In this document: piece by piece, positions 9,251 to 19,149 of the stretch
Layout of the letters: each line of letters opens with the position of its first letter
Position numbering within the stretch: position 1 is the first letter of the stretch
Assembly: GCF_904063055.1 (NCBI RefSeq)
Contig: NZ_CAJFCN010000002.1
Location: 496,001 to 560,000 of the forward strand
Source: Pseudomonas paracarnis
Lineage (GTDB): Bacteria; Pseudomonadota; Gammaproteobacteria; Pseudomonadales; Pseudomonadaceae
DNA: 64,000 bases
Reading direction: 5' to 3'
The notes under the pieces: model-generated
Database searches by the model: none
Told to the model about the DNA's origin: nothing
Seen by the model: the letters and a program-made list of their open reading frames with translations, nothing else
Translations under genes and position numbers: made by a program

Positions 9251-10150
9251 TCACGCACCCGGCACGAAATGCTTCTGCGCCGTGCCACGGGCGATCAGGC
9301 GGGAAATGTAGTCCAGCTTCTGCGCATCCTGGTCGATAAAGCGGAAGGTCAGCTGCAACCAGTCGCTGTCGGGCTTGGGCTCGTAGGCGACGATGGCGTG
9401 CAGGTAGCCGTTGAGCCGTGCGACTTCGGCGTTGTCGCCCTGTTCAAGGTCGAGCACGGCGCTTTCCAGCACCTGAGGCAGGACCTCGCCACGCTTTACC
9501 ACCAGCAACGCTTCCTTGATGCTCAGGGCCTTGATCACGCATTGCTGGGTGCCGCTTGCGAGGCGCAATTGGCCCTGACCGCGACTGCCAGCCGGCGCCG
9601 CTGCGGCGGTGGCCTTGACTGGCGGTGTATTGAGCAAACCTTTGCTGGGCGCCGCCACCGCGGCCGGCTTGACCGCTTCGGGTTTGCCGCCGGTCAGGGC
9701 GCTCAGGGAGTCGTTGCCAAAGGCTGAGTTCATCTTGGTCGGCGCGCTGGCTATCAGCGCATCGAGGCGACCGATCTTGTGCAGGGCTTGCTTGACCTTG
9801 TTCAGCAACTGCTCGTTGGTGAACGGCTTACTCACGTAGCCGGAAACGCCCGCCTGGATGGCCTGCACCACGTTTTCCTTGTCGCCACGGCTGGTCACCA
9901 TCACGAACGGCATGGCCTTCAGGTGCGCTTGCTCGCGGCACCAGGTCAACAGCTCAATACCGGACATTTCCGGCATTTCCCAGTCACACAGCACCAGGTC
10001 GAAGGTTTCGCGCATCAGGATGGATTGCGCCTTTTTGCCGTTCACCGCATCTTCGATCTTGATTCCGGGGAAGTAATTGCGCAGGCACTTCTTCACCAGG
10101 TCGCGAATAAACGAGGCGTCATCCACCACCAACACACTGACTTTACTCAT
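9251..10150 (-). CDS. Orphan two-component response regulator
   Basis: This 299-residue protein has an N-terminal receiver domain (1-125) with DD at 10-11, the phosphoacceptor Asp56 in LVLCDWEMP, Thr/Ser in VTSRG and Lys in YVSKPF. An Ala/Pro-rich linker (about 130-200) leads to a C-terminal ~95-residue domain that begins near LRLASGTQQCVIKALSIKEALLVVKRGEVLP. This output domain has no DNA-binding helix-turn-helix that I can see and may be PilZ-like. No histidine kinase gene is adjacent, so the partner is unknown. The receiver resembles CheY-type regulators. Transcribed alone on the minus strand. Confidence 0.82.
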   Translation of the reverse strand: MSKVSVLVVDDASFIRDLVKKCLRNYFPGIKIEDAVNGKKAQSILMRETFDLVLCDWEMPEMSGIELLTWCREQAHLKAMPFVMVTSRGDKENVVQAIQAGVSGYVSKPFTNEQLLNKVKQALHKIGRLDALIASAPTKMNSAFGNDSLSALTGGKPEAVKPAAVAAPSKGLLNTPPVKATAAAAPAGSRGQGQLRLASGTQQCVIKALSIKEALLVVKRGEVLPQVLESAVLDLEQGDNAEVARLNGYLHAIVAYEPKPDSDWLQLTFRFIDQDAQKLDYISRLIARGTAQKHFVPGA

Positions 10151-10271
10151 CGACCCTTCATCCTATAAAAACGTCTGCAAAACGCCTGACTGATGGCATT
10201 TTGCCAAAACTCGCGGGTCACAGAAGGACTTTATGGCGCCTGCTGTGCAAAAAATTCAGATGCCACAAACG

Positions 10272-10298
10272 AAAACGCCCGGCCAGAGGCCGGGCGTT
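10272..10298 (-). terminator. Rho-independent terminator of the pst-phoU operon
   Basis: A hairpin AACGCCCGGCC-loop-GGCCGGGCGTT is followed, on the minus strand, by a short T-rich tail. It lies 17 bases after the phoU stop and ends the pstC-pstA-pstB-phoU run. Confidence 0.9.
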
Positions 10299-10314
10299 AA
10301 TTTCTCGGGCAACC

Positions 10315-11076
10315 TTACTTATCGTCAGATTCGCCCGAAACATTAGGGATTAGATCAGCAGTCCCTTCAACTTCGGCTTTCATGCGCTTGAGGCCCATGT
10401 GCCGCACATCGGTGCCGCGCACCAGATAAATCACCAATTCCGAGATATTGCGCGCGTGGTCGCCGATACGCTCCAGGGAACGCAGCACCCAGATAATGTT
10501 CAAGACCCGCGAGATCGAGCGCGGGTCTTCCATCATGTAAGTGGCCAACTCGCGCAGCGCGGTCTTGTATTCGCGGTCGATGATCTTGTCGTACTGGGCC
10601 ACCGACAACGCCAGTTCGGCGTCAAAGCGGGCGAAGGCGTCGAGGGCATCGCGCACCATGTTGCGCACCTGATCGCCGATATGGCGCACCTCCACGTAGC
10701 CACGGGGGGCTTCACCCTCTTCGCACAGCTGGATGGCGCGGCGGGCAATCTTGGTGGCTTCGTCACCGATGCGTTCCAGGTCGATCACCGACTTGGAAAT
10801 GCTGATGATCAAACGCAGGTCCGAGGCCGCCGGCTGGCGACGGGCGAGAATGCGCAGGCACTCTTCGTCGATATTGCGTTCCATCTGGTTGATCTGCTCA
10901 TCAATCTCACGCACTTGCTGGGCCAGGCCCGAGTCGGCCTCGATCAGCGCGGTGACCGCATCATTGACTTGCTTCTCCACCAGCCCGCCCATCGCCAGGA
11001 GGTGGCTGCGCACTTCCTCAAGCTCGGCATTGAACTGCGCGGAGATGTGGTGGGTAAGGCCTTCTTTGCTAATCAT
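10315..11076 (-). CDS. phoU: Phosphate signalling protein PhoU
   Basis: A 253-residue, all-helical protein made of two similar three-helix bundles. The metal-binding E/DxxxD-type motifs IDLERIGDEATKIAR (near residue 100) and RSLERIGDHARNISE (near residue 205) mark the two repeats. PhoU links the Pst transporter to PhoR and keeps PhoB inactive when phosphate is ample. It is the last gene of the pst operon, 70 bases after pstB, and is followed by a strong terminator. Confidence 0.96.
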   Translation of the reverse strand: MISKEGLTHHISAQFNAELEEVRSHLLAMGGLVEKQVNDAVTALIEADSGLAQQVREIDEQINQMERNIDEECLRILARRQPAASDLRLIISISKSVIDLERIGDEATKIARRAIQLCEEGEAPRGYVEVRHIGDQVRNMVRDALDAFARFDAELALSVAQYDKIIDREYKTALRELATYMMEDPRSISRVLNIIWVLRSLERIGDHARNISELVIYLVRGTDVRHMGLKRMKAEVEGTADLIPNVSGESDDK

Positions 11077-11146
11077 GTTGGCGTCCTTGGAGCGTCCGGT
11101 AAGGTGCGGAAAACCGCAGCGTCAGTGCAATCAGAACCACAGCTTC

Positions 11147-11980
11147 CTAGCCGTAGCGACCGGTGATGTAGTCTTCGGTCTGCTTCTTCGCCGGATTGGT
11201 GAACAGGGTGTCGGTGTCGCCGAACTCCACCAGCTTGCCCATGTACATAAACGCGGTGTAGTCGGAAACCCGCGCCGCCTGTTGCATGTTGTGGGTCACG
11301 ATGACGATGGTGAACTTGGACTTGAGCTCGTAGATCAGCTCTTCGACTTTCAGGGTGGAGATCGGGTCGAGGGCCGAGCACGGTTCGTCGAGCAGCAGCA
11401 CTTCCGGCTCTACGGCGATGGTACGGGCGATCACCAGACGCTGCTGCTGGCCGCCGGACAAGCCGAGTGCCGATTCGTGCAGGCGGTCCTTGACCTCGTC
11501 CCACAATGCCGCGCCCTTGAGCGCCCACTCAACGGCTTCATCGAGGATGCGTTTCTTGTTGATACCCTGGATACGCAGGCCGTAGACCACGTTTTCGTAG
11601 ATGGTCTTGGGGAACGGGTTGGGCTTCTGGAACACCATGCCCACGCGGCGACGCAGCTCGGCCACGTCCTCGCCCTTGCGGTAGATATTGGTGCCGTAGA
11701 GGTTGATCGCGCCTTCCACACGGCAACCGTCCACCAGGTCATTCATGCGGTTGAAGGTACGCAACAACGTCGACTTGCCGCAGCCCGACGGGCCGATAAA
11801 GGCGGTCACACGCTGTTTTGGGATGTTCATGCTGACGTCGAACAGCGCCTGCTTGTCACCGTAGTACAGACTCAGGCCCGGTACTTCGATGGCCACGGTT
11901 TCCTGGGCCAGGCTCAGGCTCTGCTTGTCGCGACCCAGGGCAGACATGTTGATGCCGTGGGATTGGGTTTCGTGTTGCAT
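11147..11980 (-). CDS. pstB: Phosphate ABC transporter ATP-binding protein PstB
   Basis: A 277-residue ABC ATPase with Walker [10 protein letters not shown], the Q loop in [21 protein letters not shown], the signature [14 protein letters not shown], Walker [14 protein letters not shown] and the switch His in VTHNM. The FPKTIYENV segment is characteristic of PstB. It drives high-affinity phosphate import through PstC and PstA. About 25 residues precede the core domain, a little longer than in E. coli. It is separated from pstA by a REP pair. Confidence 0.97.
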   Translation of the reverse strand: MQHETQSHGINMSALGRDKQSLSLAQETVAIEVPGLSLYYGDKQALFDVSMNIPKQRVTAFIGPSGCGKSTLLRTFNRMNDLVDGCRVEGAINLYGTNIYRKGEDVAELRRRVGMVFQKPNPFPKTIYENVVYGLRIQGINKKRILDEAVEWALKGAALWDEVKDRLHESALGLSGGQQQRLVIARTIAVEPEVLLLDEPCSALDPISTLKVEELIYELKSKFTIVIVTHNMQQAARVSDYTAFMYMGKLVEFGDTDTLFTNPAKKQTEDYITGRYG

Positions 11981-12046
11981 GGGATGCTCCCTGTGCTACC
12001 AATTCATTCGTTGAACCGCCGGGGCGGCTTACTCAAATTCTGTGTC

Positions 12047-12133
12047 TGTGGGAGCTGGCTTGCCTGCGATGGCATCACTGCGGTCTTACTGATACACCGC
12101 GTCGTCTGCATCGCAGGCAAGCCAGCTCCCACA
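12047..12133. repeat. REP pair between pstA and pstB
   Basis: Inverted TGTGGGAGCTGGCTTGCC copies with a spacer. The element lies inside the pst operon, between pstA (stop at 12144) and pstB (start at 11980). Confidence 0.92.
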
Positions 12134-12143
12134 TTGGATCGCA

Positions 12144-13814
12144 TTAGCTGTCCAGCGCTTTGTATTTTTCGCGCAGGTGGTTACGAATCCACACTGCCGA
12201 CAGGTTGAGCGTGGCGATCACCAGCACCAGCAGCAACGCGGTGGCGTACACCAAAGGCCGTGCCGCTTCGACGTTGGGGCTCTGGAAGCCGACGTCATAA
12301 ATATGGAAGCCCAGGTGCATGATCTTCTGATCCAGGTGCAGGTACGGGTAGTTGCCGTCCAGCGGCAGCGACGGCGCCAGTTTCACCACACCCACCAGCA
12401 TCAGCGGCGCCACTTCACCGGCGGCGCGGGCCACGGCGAGGATCATGCCGGTCATCATGGCCGGGCTGGCCATCGGCAGCACGATCTTCCACAGCGTTTC
12501 CGCCTTGGTCGCGCCCAGTGCCAAGGAGCCTTCACGCACGGTTCGAGGGATCCGCGCCAGGCCCTCTTCGGTGGCCACGATCACCACCGGCACCGCCAGC
12601 AGCGCCAGGGTCAGCGAAGCCCAGAGCAGCCCCGGCGTACCGAAGGTCGGCGCAGGCAGCGCTTCAGCGAAGAACAGACGATCGACCGAGCCCCCCAATA
12701 CATACACGAAGAAGCCAAGGCCGAACACGCCGTAGACGATCGCCGGTACACCGGCCAGGTTGTTCACGGCGATGCGGATGATGCGCGTCAAGGTGTTCTG
12801 CTTGGCGTATTCACGCAGGTACACCGCGGCCAGTACGCCAAACGGGGTCACGATCATTGCCATGATCAGGGTCATCATCACGGTGCCGAAGATGGCCGGG
12901 AAGATCCCGCCTTCGGTGTTGGCTTCCCGTGGGTCATCGCTGAGGAATTCCCAGACCTTGCTGAAGTAGAAACCGATCTTGGTCATCGTGCCCATGGCGT
13001 TCGGCTGGTAGGCGTGCACCACTTTGCCGATGCCGATTTCCACTTCCTTGCCGTTGCCGTCACGCGCCGTCAGGGCGTCGCGGTTGAATTGGGCATGCAG
13101 GTCGGCCAGGCGCGCTTCGATGTCCTGGTAGCGCGCATTCAGCTCGGCGCGGTCGGCGTCCATGTCGGCCTGGGCGGCAGCGTCGAGCTTGCCTTCCAGT
13201 TCCAGTTTGCGACCGTGCAGGCGGATGCGCTCCAACCCGGCGTTGATCGCGCCAATATCGGTTTTTTCCAGGCTCTTGAGCTGAGCGGCCAGCTTGTTCA
13301 CGCGGTCCACGCGAGCTTGCAGCTCCGGCCACGCGGCCTCGCCTTCGGCAATCACCTTGCCGTCCTGCTTGACGTTGACCAGGGTGCCGTAGAAGTTGCC
13401 CCACTCACGACGCTCGATGGCCATCAGGTTCGCAGGCTTGCTCTGGTCCTTCAGCCACTCGCCGACAATCCAGGTGAAGTCGTTGCCGTTCAGGTCGCGA
13501 TTGCCGACCTTGATCAGCTCACGGGTCATGAATTCCGGGCCTTGGTCCGGCACTGGCAGGCCCGCGCTTTTCAGACGCTCACGCGGCACTTCTTCTTTCT
13601 GGACCACTTCGCCGATGACGATGTGGTTGGCCTGGCCTGGCACGTTGTAGTTGGCCTGGATCAGGTCGGCCGGCCAGAAATGGCCCAGGCCCCGCACCGC
13701 AATCACAGCCAGCAAACCAATGGTCATGATGACCGCGATGGACACCGCGCCACCGCTGATCCAGACGCCGGGGGCGCCGCTCTTGAACCATCCATTCAGG
13801 GAGTTCTGTTTCAC
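12144..13814 (-). CDS. pstA: Phosphate ABC transporter permease PstA
   Basis: A 556-residue permease, nearly twice the length of E. coli PstA. One N-terminal membrane segment (about 20-45) is followed by a large, mostly coiled-coil-like periplasmic insert (about 60-270, LAAQLKSLEKTDIGAINAGLERI and following), then the usual five or six helices with the cytoplasmic EAA loop (EGSLALGATKAETLWKIVLPMASPAMMTG). The long form is known in pseudomonads. It pairs with PstC in the membrane. The start lies 15 bases after the pstC stop. Confidence 0.94.
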   Translation of the reverse strand: MKQNSLNGWFKSGAPGVWISGGAVSIAVIMTIGLLAVIAVRGLGHFWPADLIQANYNVPGQANHIVIGEVVQKEEVPRERLKSAGLPVPDQGPEFMTRELIKVGNRDLNGNDFTWIVGEWLKDQSKPANLMAIERREWGNFYGTLVNVKQDGKVIAEGEAAWPELQARVDRVNKLAAQLKSLEKTDIGAINAGLERIRLHGRKLELEGKLDAAAQADMDADRAELNARYQDIEARLADLHAQFNRDALTARDGNGKEVEIGIGKVVHAYQPNAMGTMTKIGFYFSKVWEFLSDDPREANTEGGIFPAIFGTVMMTLIMAMIVTPFGVLAAVYLREYAKQNTLTRIIRIAVNNLAGVPAIVYGVFGLGFFVYVLGGSVDRLFFAEALPAPTFGTPGLLWASLTLALLAVPVVIVATEEGLARIPRTVREGSLALGATKAETLWKIVLPMASPAMMTGMILAVARAAGEVAPLMLVGVVKLAPSLPLDGNYPYLHLDQKIMHLGFHIYDVGFQSPNVEAARPLVYATALLLVLVIATLNLSAVWIRNHLREKYKALDS

Positions 13815-13829
13815 AGACTTCTACCTTTC

Positions 13830-16115
13830 TTAAAGCGACGAGTATTTCTTGCGCAGACGCTGACGAATCAGCTCGGCGAGGGTGTTCATGATGAAGGTGA
13901 ACAACAGCAGCACCAGCGCCGAGAGGAACAGCACGCGGTAATGACTGCCGCCCACTTCCGACTCGGGCATCTCCACCGCAACGTTGGCCGCCAGGGTGCG
14001 CAGGCCCTCGAACAGGTTCATCTCCATCACCGGGGTGTTACCGGTGGCCATCAGTACGATCATGGTCTCGCCCACGGCGCGGCCCATGCCGATCATCAGC
14101 GCCGAGAAGATGCCCGGGCTGGCGGTGAGGATGACCACGCGGGTCATGGTCTGCCACGGCGTGGCGCCCAGTGCCAGGGACCCCAGGGTCAGGCCGCGTG
14201 GCACGCTGAACACGGCGTCTTCGGCGATGGAGTAGATGTTCGGGATCACGGCAAAACCCATGGCCAGGCCGACCACCAACGCGTTGCGCTGGTCGTAGGT
14301 AATGCCCAGATCGTGGGAGATCCACATGCGCATGTCACCGCCGAAAAACCAGGTTTCCAGGTACGGGCTCATGTACAGCGAGAGCCAACCCACGAACAGG
14401 ATCACCGGAATCAGGATCGCGCTTTCCCAGCCATCGGGAACGCGCAGGCGGATCGACTCAGGCAAGCGGCTGAAGACAAAGCCGGCGACCAGGATGCCAA
14501 TCGGCAACAGCATCAACAGGCTGAAAATGCCCGGCAGATGCCCTTCCACATACGGCGCCAGGAACAGGCCGGCGAAGAATCCGAGGATCACCGTCGGCAT
14601 GGCTTCCATCAGTTCGATCACCGGCTTGACCTTGCGGCGCAGGCTCGGCGCCATGAAGTAAGCGGTGTAGATCGCTGCAGCAACCGCCAGTGGCGCCGCC
14701 AGCAACATGGCGTAGAACGCGGCCTTCAAGGTGCCGAAGGTCAGCGGGGCCAGGCTCATCTTGGGTTCAAAATCGGTGTTGGCGGCCGTGGATTGCCAGA
14801 CGTATTTAGGCTCGTCGTAGTTCTCGTACCAGACCTTGCTCCACAACGCGCTCCACGACACTTCCGGGTGCGGGTTGTCGAGCAACAACGGTTGCAGCTT
14901 GCCACCCGCCTCGACGATCACACGGTTGGCCCGTGGCGACATGCCGAACAGGCCCTGGCCATCGACCACCGGGTCCACCAGCAAGGTGCGATGGGCGGTG
15001 CTGTGGAACACGCCGAACTGGCCAGCAGCATCCAGGGCGGTGAAGCCTTTGCGGCGCTCTTCAGCGCTGATTTCGACGATGGGTGCAGTGCCCATCTGGA
15101 AGGTGCGGATCTGCTTCAGGCGTTGCTCGCCATCCGGGTCACGGGCCATGAACCACTGGGCCAGACCGCCTTTGGAGTTACCCAGGATCAGCGAGATGCC
15201 GCCGACCAACTGGGTGCTGGCGGTGATTTCCGTGTCGGCGTCTTCCAGCAGCTTGTAGCGCCCGTTGAGGCTCTTGTCGCGCAGGCTGAACACGTCGGCC
15301 AGGGCACGGCCGTTGATCACGTACAGCCACTGCTGGCGTGGGTCGATGAAGATCGCCTTCACCGGCTCGGTCATCTGCGGCAGCTCGACACGCTTCTGCT
15401 CGCTGGTGACCTCACCGGTCATCATGTTTTCTTCGCGGCTCAGGGTCAGCACGTTCAAGTGCGAACCGGCGGAACCTGCCACCACCAGGGAGGTGTCGGT
15501 GGCGTTGAGCGCGACGTGCTCCAGCGGGCGACCGGCGTCATCCAGCACGATCGGCGTTTCGCCGTAGGGGTACTCGATCGCTGGGGTGATGGTTTTCTTG
15601 CCGTCGGGGTACGACACCTTATAGGTGTGGCGGAACACCAAAGACTGGCCATTGGACAAGCCGAGAATCACCAGCGGGCTGCCCGGCTGATCTTCACCAA
15701 TGGAAGCAACACTGGTACCGGCCGGAATCGGCAGGTCGACACGCTTGAGCTCGGCACCGGTGTCCACGGCAAAGAACAGCGCCTGGCCCTTGTCGGAAAC
15801 CCGCATGGCGACCTGGTTCTGTTCTTCGAGGGAGATCATCAACGGCTTGCCGGCGTCCTGCATCCAAGCGGGCGTCAACGCGTCTTCCTTGGTCAACGAG
15901 GCGCCCTGGAACAATGGCGCAACCACATAGGCGAGGAAGAAGAAGATCAGGGTAATGGCGGCCAGCACGGCGAGGCCGCCGACCAGCACATACCAACGGG
16001 TGAAGCGATCCTTGAGCGCGCGGATGCGGCGCTTGCGTTGCAGCTCAGGCGTATTGAAATCAATGCGCTTGGGAGGGGAAGTCGTCGTCATGGTGGAATT
16101 GGCCAGATCATTCAT
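13830..16115 (-). CDS. pstC: Phosphate ABC transporter permease PstC, long form
   Basis: A 761-residue permease, against about 320 in E. coli. A membrane segment (about 40-70) precedes a large periplasmic domain of about 350 residues with β-propeller-like strands, then the transport core with the EAA loop (GSLALGATPWQTMTRVVILTASPGIFSALMIG). Start: ATG 16115 is chosen because AGGGTG lies five bases upstream; an in-frame GTG at 16121 is too close to that site. A consensus Pho box lies 23 bases before the ATG. A REP pair separates the gene from pstS, so pstC may have its own promoter. Confidence 0.93.
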   Translation of the reverse strand: MNDLANSTMTTTSPPKRIDFNTPELQRKRRIRALKDRFTRWYVLVGGLAVLAAITLIFFFLAYVVAPLFQGASLTKEDALTPAWMQDAGKPLMISLEEQNQVAMRVSDKGQALFFAVDTGAELKRVDLPIPAGTSVASIGEDQPGSPLVILGLSNGQSLVFRHTYKVSYPDGKKTITPAIEYPYGETPIVLDDAGRPLEHVALNATDTSLVVAGSAGSHLNVLTLSREENMMTGEVTSEQKRVELPQMTEPVKAIFIDPRQQWLYVINGRALADVFSLRDKSLNGRYKLLEDADTEITASTQLVGGISLILGNSKGGLAQWFMARDPDGEQRLKQIRTFQMGTAPIVEISAEERRKGFTALDAAGQFGVFHSTAHRTLLVDPVVDGQGLFGMSPRANRVIVEAGGKLQPLLLDNPHPEVSWSALWSKVWYENYDEPKYVWQSTAANTDFEPKMSLAPLTFGTLKAAFYAMLLAAPLAVAAAIYTAYFMAPSLRRKVKPVIELMEAMPTVILGFFAGLFLAPYVEGHLPGIFSLLMLLPIGILVAGFVFSRLPESIRLRVPDGWESAILIPVILFVGWLSLYMSPYLETWFFGGDMRMWISHDLGITYDQRNALVVGLAMGFAVIPNIYSIAEDAVFSVPRGLTLGSLALGATPWQTMTRVVILTASPGIFSALMIGMGRAVGETMIVLMATGNTPVMEMNLFEGLRTLAANVAVEMPESEVGGSHYRVLFLSALVLLLFTFIMNTLAELIRQRLRKKYSSL

Positions 16116-16137
16116 GCGCACACCCTAGTGATCCTGT

Positions 16138-16155
16138 ATGACAGAAAGATGACAG
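16138..16155 (-). promoter_or_regulatory. Consensus Pho box upstream of pstC
   Basis: On the minus strand the sequence reads CTGTCAT-CTTT-CTGTCAT, a perfect match to the 7+4+7 Pho box. A weaker third half-site, GCGTCAC, lies four bases further upstream in the same phase. It ends 23 bases before the pstC start codon. Confidence 0.88.
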
Positions 16156-16227
16156 TGCAGTGACGCAACAAATCCGCCGCGAAGCAGGGCTGGCAGCGGA
16201 TAAAAAATTAGGGATGCAGACTGCTTA

Positions 16228-16314
16228 TGTGGGAGCGGGCTTGCCCGCGATGGCATCAACACGATTTCAACGCTAAACCGCGTCGCCAGCATCGCGGGCA
16301 AGCCCGCTCCCACA
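16228..16314. repeat. REP pair between pstS and pstC
   Basis: Inverted pair of the TGTGGGAGCGGGCTTGCC subtype lying between the pstS stop (16348) and the pstC Pho box. Confidence 0.92.
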
Positions 16315-16347
16315 GAAAAGCATGCGTCTACATCAGGTATCGCAGGC

Positions 16348-17334
16348 TTAGTTGCCTTCTTTCAGACCCAGGTCAGCCAGGGCCTTGGCGGCGACTTTGG
16401 CTGGCAGCGGGATGTAGCCGTCTTTGACCACCACTTCCTGGCCCTGCTTGGACAGCACCAGTTTCACGAACTCAGCTTCCAGCGGTGCCAGTGGCTTGTT
16501 CGGGGCTTTGTTGACATACACGTAGAGGAAACGCGACAGCGGATACTTGCCGTTCAGGGCGTTCTCTTCGGAGTCTTCGATGTAGTCAGTGCTGCCTTTC
16601 TTGGCCAATGGCACGGTCTTCACGCTGGCGGTCTTGTAGCCGATGCCCGAGTAACCGATGCCGTTCAGCGAGGAGCTGATCGACTGCACGACCGAAGCCG
16701 AGCCCGGTTGTTCGTTCACGTTTGGCTTGTAGTCACCTTTGCACAGGGCTTCTTCCTTGAAGTAGCCGTAGGTGCCGGATACCGAGTTACGCCCGAACAG
16801 TTGCACTGGCTTGTTGGCCAGGTCGCCGGTCACGCCCAGGTCACCCCAGGTTTTCACATCGGCTTTGGCGCCGCACAGACGCGTCGAGGAGAAGATCGCA
16901 TCGACCTGTTCCATGGTCAGGTGCTGGATCGGGTTGTCCTTGTGCACAAATACCGCCAGGGCATCCACCGCAACCGGGATTGCCGTTGGCTTGTAGCCGT
17001 ACTTCTGCTCGAAGGCCGCCAGTTCGGTGTCCTTCATCTTGCGGCTCATCGGGCCCAGGTTGGAGGTGCCTTCAGTCAACGCAGGTGGCGCAGTGGCAGA
17101 GCCGGCAGCTTGAATCTGGATGTTGACGTTCGGGTATTCCTTTTTGTAACCCTCGGCCCACAGGGTCATCAGGTTAGCCAGGGTATCGGAACCGACGCTG
17201 GACAGGTTGCCCGACACACCAGTGGTCTTGACGTAAGCCGGGATTGCCGGATCAACACCAGCGGCCACCGCGTTGGCGGTCGCAACGCCAGCAGCGACAA
17301 AAGTCATTGCCGCCATCAAACGTTTCAGTTTCAT
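16348..17334 (-). CDS. pstS: Periplasmic phosphate-binding protein PstS
   Basis: A 328-residue binding protein with a signal peptide (about 1-25, ending NAVAA). The mature protein starts [31 protein letters not shown]. The phosphate loop GSDTL, the [27 protein letters not shown] stretch and the [13 protein letters not shown] stretch match Pseudomonas PstS proteins. It delivers phosphate to the PstCAB transporter. Strong Pho-box half-sites lie about 70-95 bases upstream. It is separated from pstC by 232 bases with a REP pair, which often lets the binding protein be made in excess. Confidence 0.97.
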   Translation of the reverse strand: MKLKRLMAAMTFVAAGVATANAVAAGVDPAIPAYVKTTGVSGNLSSVGSDTLANLMTLWAEGYKKEYPNVNIQIQAAGSATAPPALTEGTSNLGPMSRKMKDTELAAFEQKYGYKPTAIPVAVDALAVFVHKDNPIQHLTMEQVDAIFSSTRLCGAKADVKTWGDLGVTGDLANKPVQLFGRNSVSGTYGYFKEEALCKGDYKPNVNEQPGSASVVQSISSSLNGIGYSGIGYKTASVKTVPLAKKGSTDYIEDSEENALNGKYPLSRFLYVYVNKAPNKPLAPLEAEFVKLVLSKQGQEVVVKDGYIPLPAKVAAKALADLGLKEGN

Positions 17335-17401
17335 GCCTTGCTCCTAGCAGATAGGGATAATTGGATCGGGGCCAAGTATCGGCAGGCCGTGTGAACACTC
17401 T

Positions 17402-17430
17402 ATGTCTGAAATATGACAATTAGATGAAAG
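17402..17430 (-). promoter_or_regulatory. Tandem Pho box upstream of pstS
   Basis: On the minus strand three half-sites follow one another with four-base spacers: CTTTCAT, TTGTCAT and CAGACAT (17424-17430, 17413-17419, 17402-17408). This matches the PhoB tandem-site pattern. It lies 68-96 bases before the pstS start. Confidence 0.82.
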
Positions 17431-17453
17431 GCCACTATCTGAATGTGCAGGCT

Positions 17454-18743
17454 TCAGCGACCGCGTTTCCACAGATACCCGCCCACCAGCATCCCCATCA
17501 CACACAGGACGGCCACATAGTAAGCCGGGCCCATCGGGCTCTCCTTCATCAGCAGCGACACCGCCAATGGCGTCAACCCGCCGAACACGGCATAAGCAAC
17601 GTTGTAGGAGAACGACAGACCGCTGAAGCGCACCACCGGCGGGAAGGCTTTGACCATCACGTAGGGCACCACGCCGATGGTGCCGACAAACAAGCCGGTC
17701 AGGGCATACAACGGGAACAGCCAGTCCGGGTGGGCCATCAGGCTGTGATACAGCGTCCAGGAGGTCGCCAGCAACAGTGCGCAACCGGTGACCAGCACGC
17801 GACCGGCGCCAAAACGGTCGGCCAGCGCGCCTGCGGCGATGCAACCCAGGCTCAAGGTCACGATGGCCAGGCTGTTGGCCTGCAGTGCCACCGTGGGGCT
17901 GAAGTGATAGATAGTTTGCAACACGGTCGGGGTCATCAGGATGACTACCACCACGCCGGCCGACAGCAGCCAGGTCAACAGCATCGACAGCACAATGGCG
18001 CCACGGTGATCGCGCAATACGGCGCGCAAGGGCAGTTCAGCGGCCAGGCTCTTGCGTTGCTGCATCTCGGCGAAGATCGGGGTTTCATGCAGCCAACGAC
18101 GCAGATACACCGACAGCAGGCCGAATACGCCGCCGAGTAGGAAAGGAATCCGCCAGGCGTAATCAGAGACCTGTTCCGGTGTATAGGCGCTATTGATGGC
18201 GGTAGCCACCAACGAGCCCAGCAGAATACCGGCGGTGAGGCCGCTGGTCAGGGTGCCGCAGGCGTAGCCGATGTGGCGCGGCGGCACGTGCTCGGAGACG
18301 AACACCCAGGCGCCCGGTACTTCGCCGCCAATCGCAGCGCCCTGGATGATGCGCATCAGCAGCAACAGGACCGGCGCCCACAGGCCGATCTGCGCGTAGG
18401 TCGGAAGCAAGCCCATGATCAGGGTGGGCACGGCCATCATGAAGATGCTCAAGGTGAACATTTTCTTGCGGCCCAGCAGGTCACCAAAGTGCGCCATGAT
18501 GATGCCGCCCAAGGGGCGGGCCAGGTAGCCGGCGGCGAAGATGCCGAAGGTCTGCATCATGCGCAGCCATTCGGGCATGTCGACGGGGAAGAACAGTTTC
18601 CCGACCACGGTGGCGAAAAACACAAAGATGATGAAGTCGTAGAACTCCAGCGCCCCGCCCAAGGCAGACAGCGACAGGGTTTTGTAGTCGTTGCGGGTCA
18701 GCGGGCGCGAGGGTTGCGCACTGCTTGCAGGCACGGAGGACAT
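17454..18743 (-). CDS. MFS transporter, metabolite:H+ symporter type
   Basis: A 429-residue major facilitator protein with 12 predicted membrane segments. The loop 2-3 motif GDLLGRKKMF and the charged LEFYDFIIF in helix 1 are typical of the metabolite:H+ symporter branch (ProP/ShiA-like), which moves organic acids, osmolytes or similar solutes. The substrate cannot be read from the sequence. The start is placed at ATG 18743; the open frame continues far upstream, but that part has no membrane-protein character. It lies upstream of pstS on the same strand, with the pstS Pho box between them. No Pho box precedes this gene. Confidence 0.88.
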   Translation of the reverse strand: MSSVPASSAQPSRPLTRNDYKTLSLSALGGALEFYDFIIFVFFATVVGKLFFPVDMPEWLRMMQTFGIFAAGYLARPLGGIIMAHFGDLLGRKKMFTLSIFMMAVPTLIMGLLPTYAQIGLWAPVLLLLMRIIQGAAIGGEVPGAWVFVSEHVPPRHIGYACGTLTSGLTAGILLGSLVATAINSAYTPEQVSDYAWRIPFLLGGVFGLLSVYLRRWLHETPIFAEMQQRKSLAAELPLRAVLRDHRGAIVLSMLLTWLLSAGVVVVILMTPTVLQTIYHFSPTVALQANSLAIVTLSLGCIAAGALADRFGAGRVLVTGCALLLATSWTLYHSLMAHPDWLFPLYALTGLFVGTIGVVPYVMVKAFPPVVRFSGLSFSYNVAYAVFGGLTPLAVSLLMKESPMGPAYYVAVLCVMGMLVGGYLWKRGR

Positions 18744-19149
18744 GGCAAGGCTTCTCTTATAGTAATCATCGTAAAGGACTGCACGCCCGTGACTTGCGGC
18801 GGGTTTGGCAAGATAGCAAATCGCCTGAAAAAGCACAGCGCCAGGAGCACAGTTGCGCGCAAAAGCCCCAATACAGCGTCTATTTACCGACCAAATGAGC
18901 GTCGGAAGGTCGTCGTGGCGCCAGGGTCTCGATATACTCGCCGGTGCAAGCGCCAGACCCGCTGTCTTGAGGGGCTGCTGTGCCAAAACGCTGTTGGGTA
19001 CCATCCAGCCGATTTGGCAGAGTTTCCCTTTAGTTCGCCTTACGAGAAACGCATCGAGCGGTGTATGTTGGTGCTGAAACGTTTTTCTGAGAAGACGGCT
19101 ATCCACTTGAAATACCCATGAAGCGTCACGGGTCAGAGGCACCCTCGGC
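18744..19149. other. Divergent intergenic region without a recognised gene
   Basis: About 400 bases between the divergent MFS and thioesterase starts. I see no convincing coding frame, terminator, REP or known RNA. It presumably holds both promoters. A GAGG sequence before 19150 serves the thioesterase start. Confidence 0.5.

Noticed and set aside
12177..16163. Very long open frame on the plus strand opposite pstA and pstC
   Set aside because: It is the antisense shadow of two well-matched permease genes; the translation is rich in His, Gln and Arg without any recognisable domain, a typical effect of high GC third positions.
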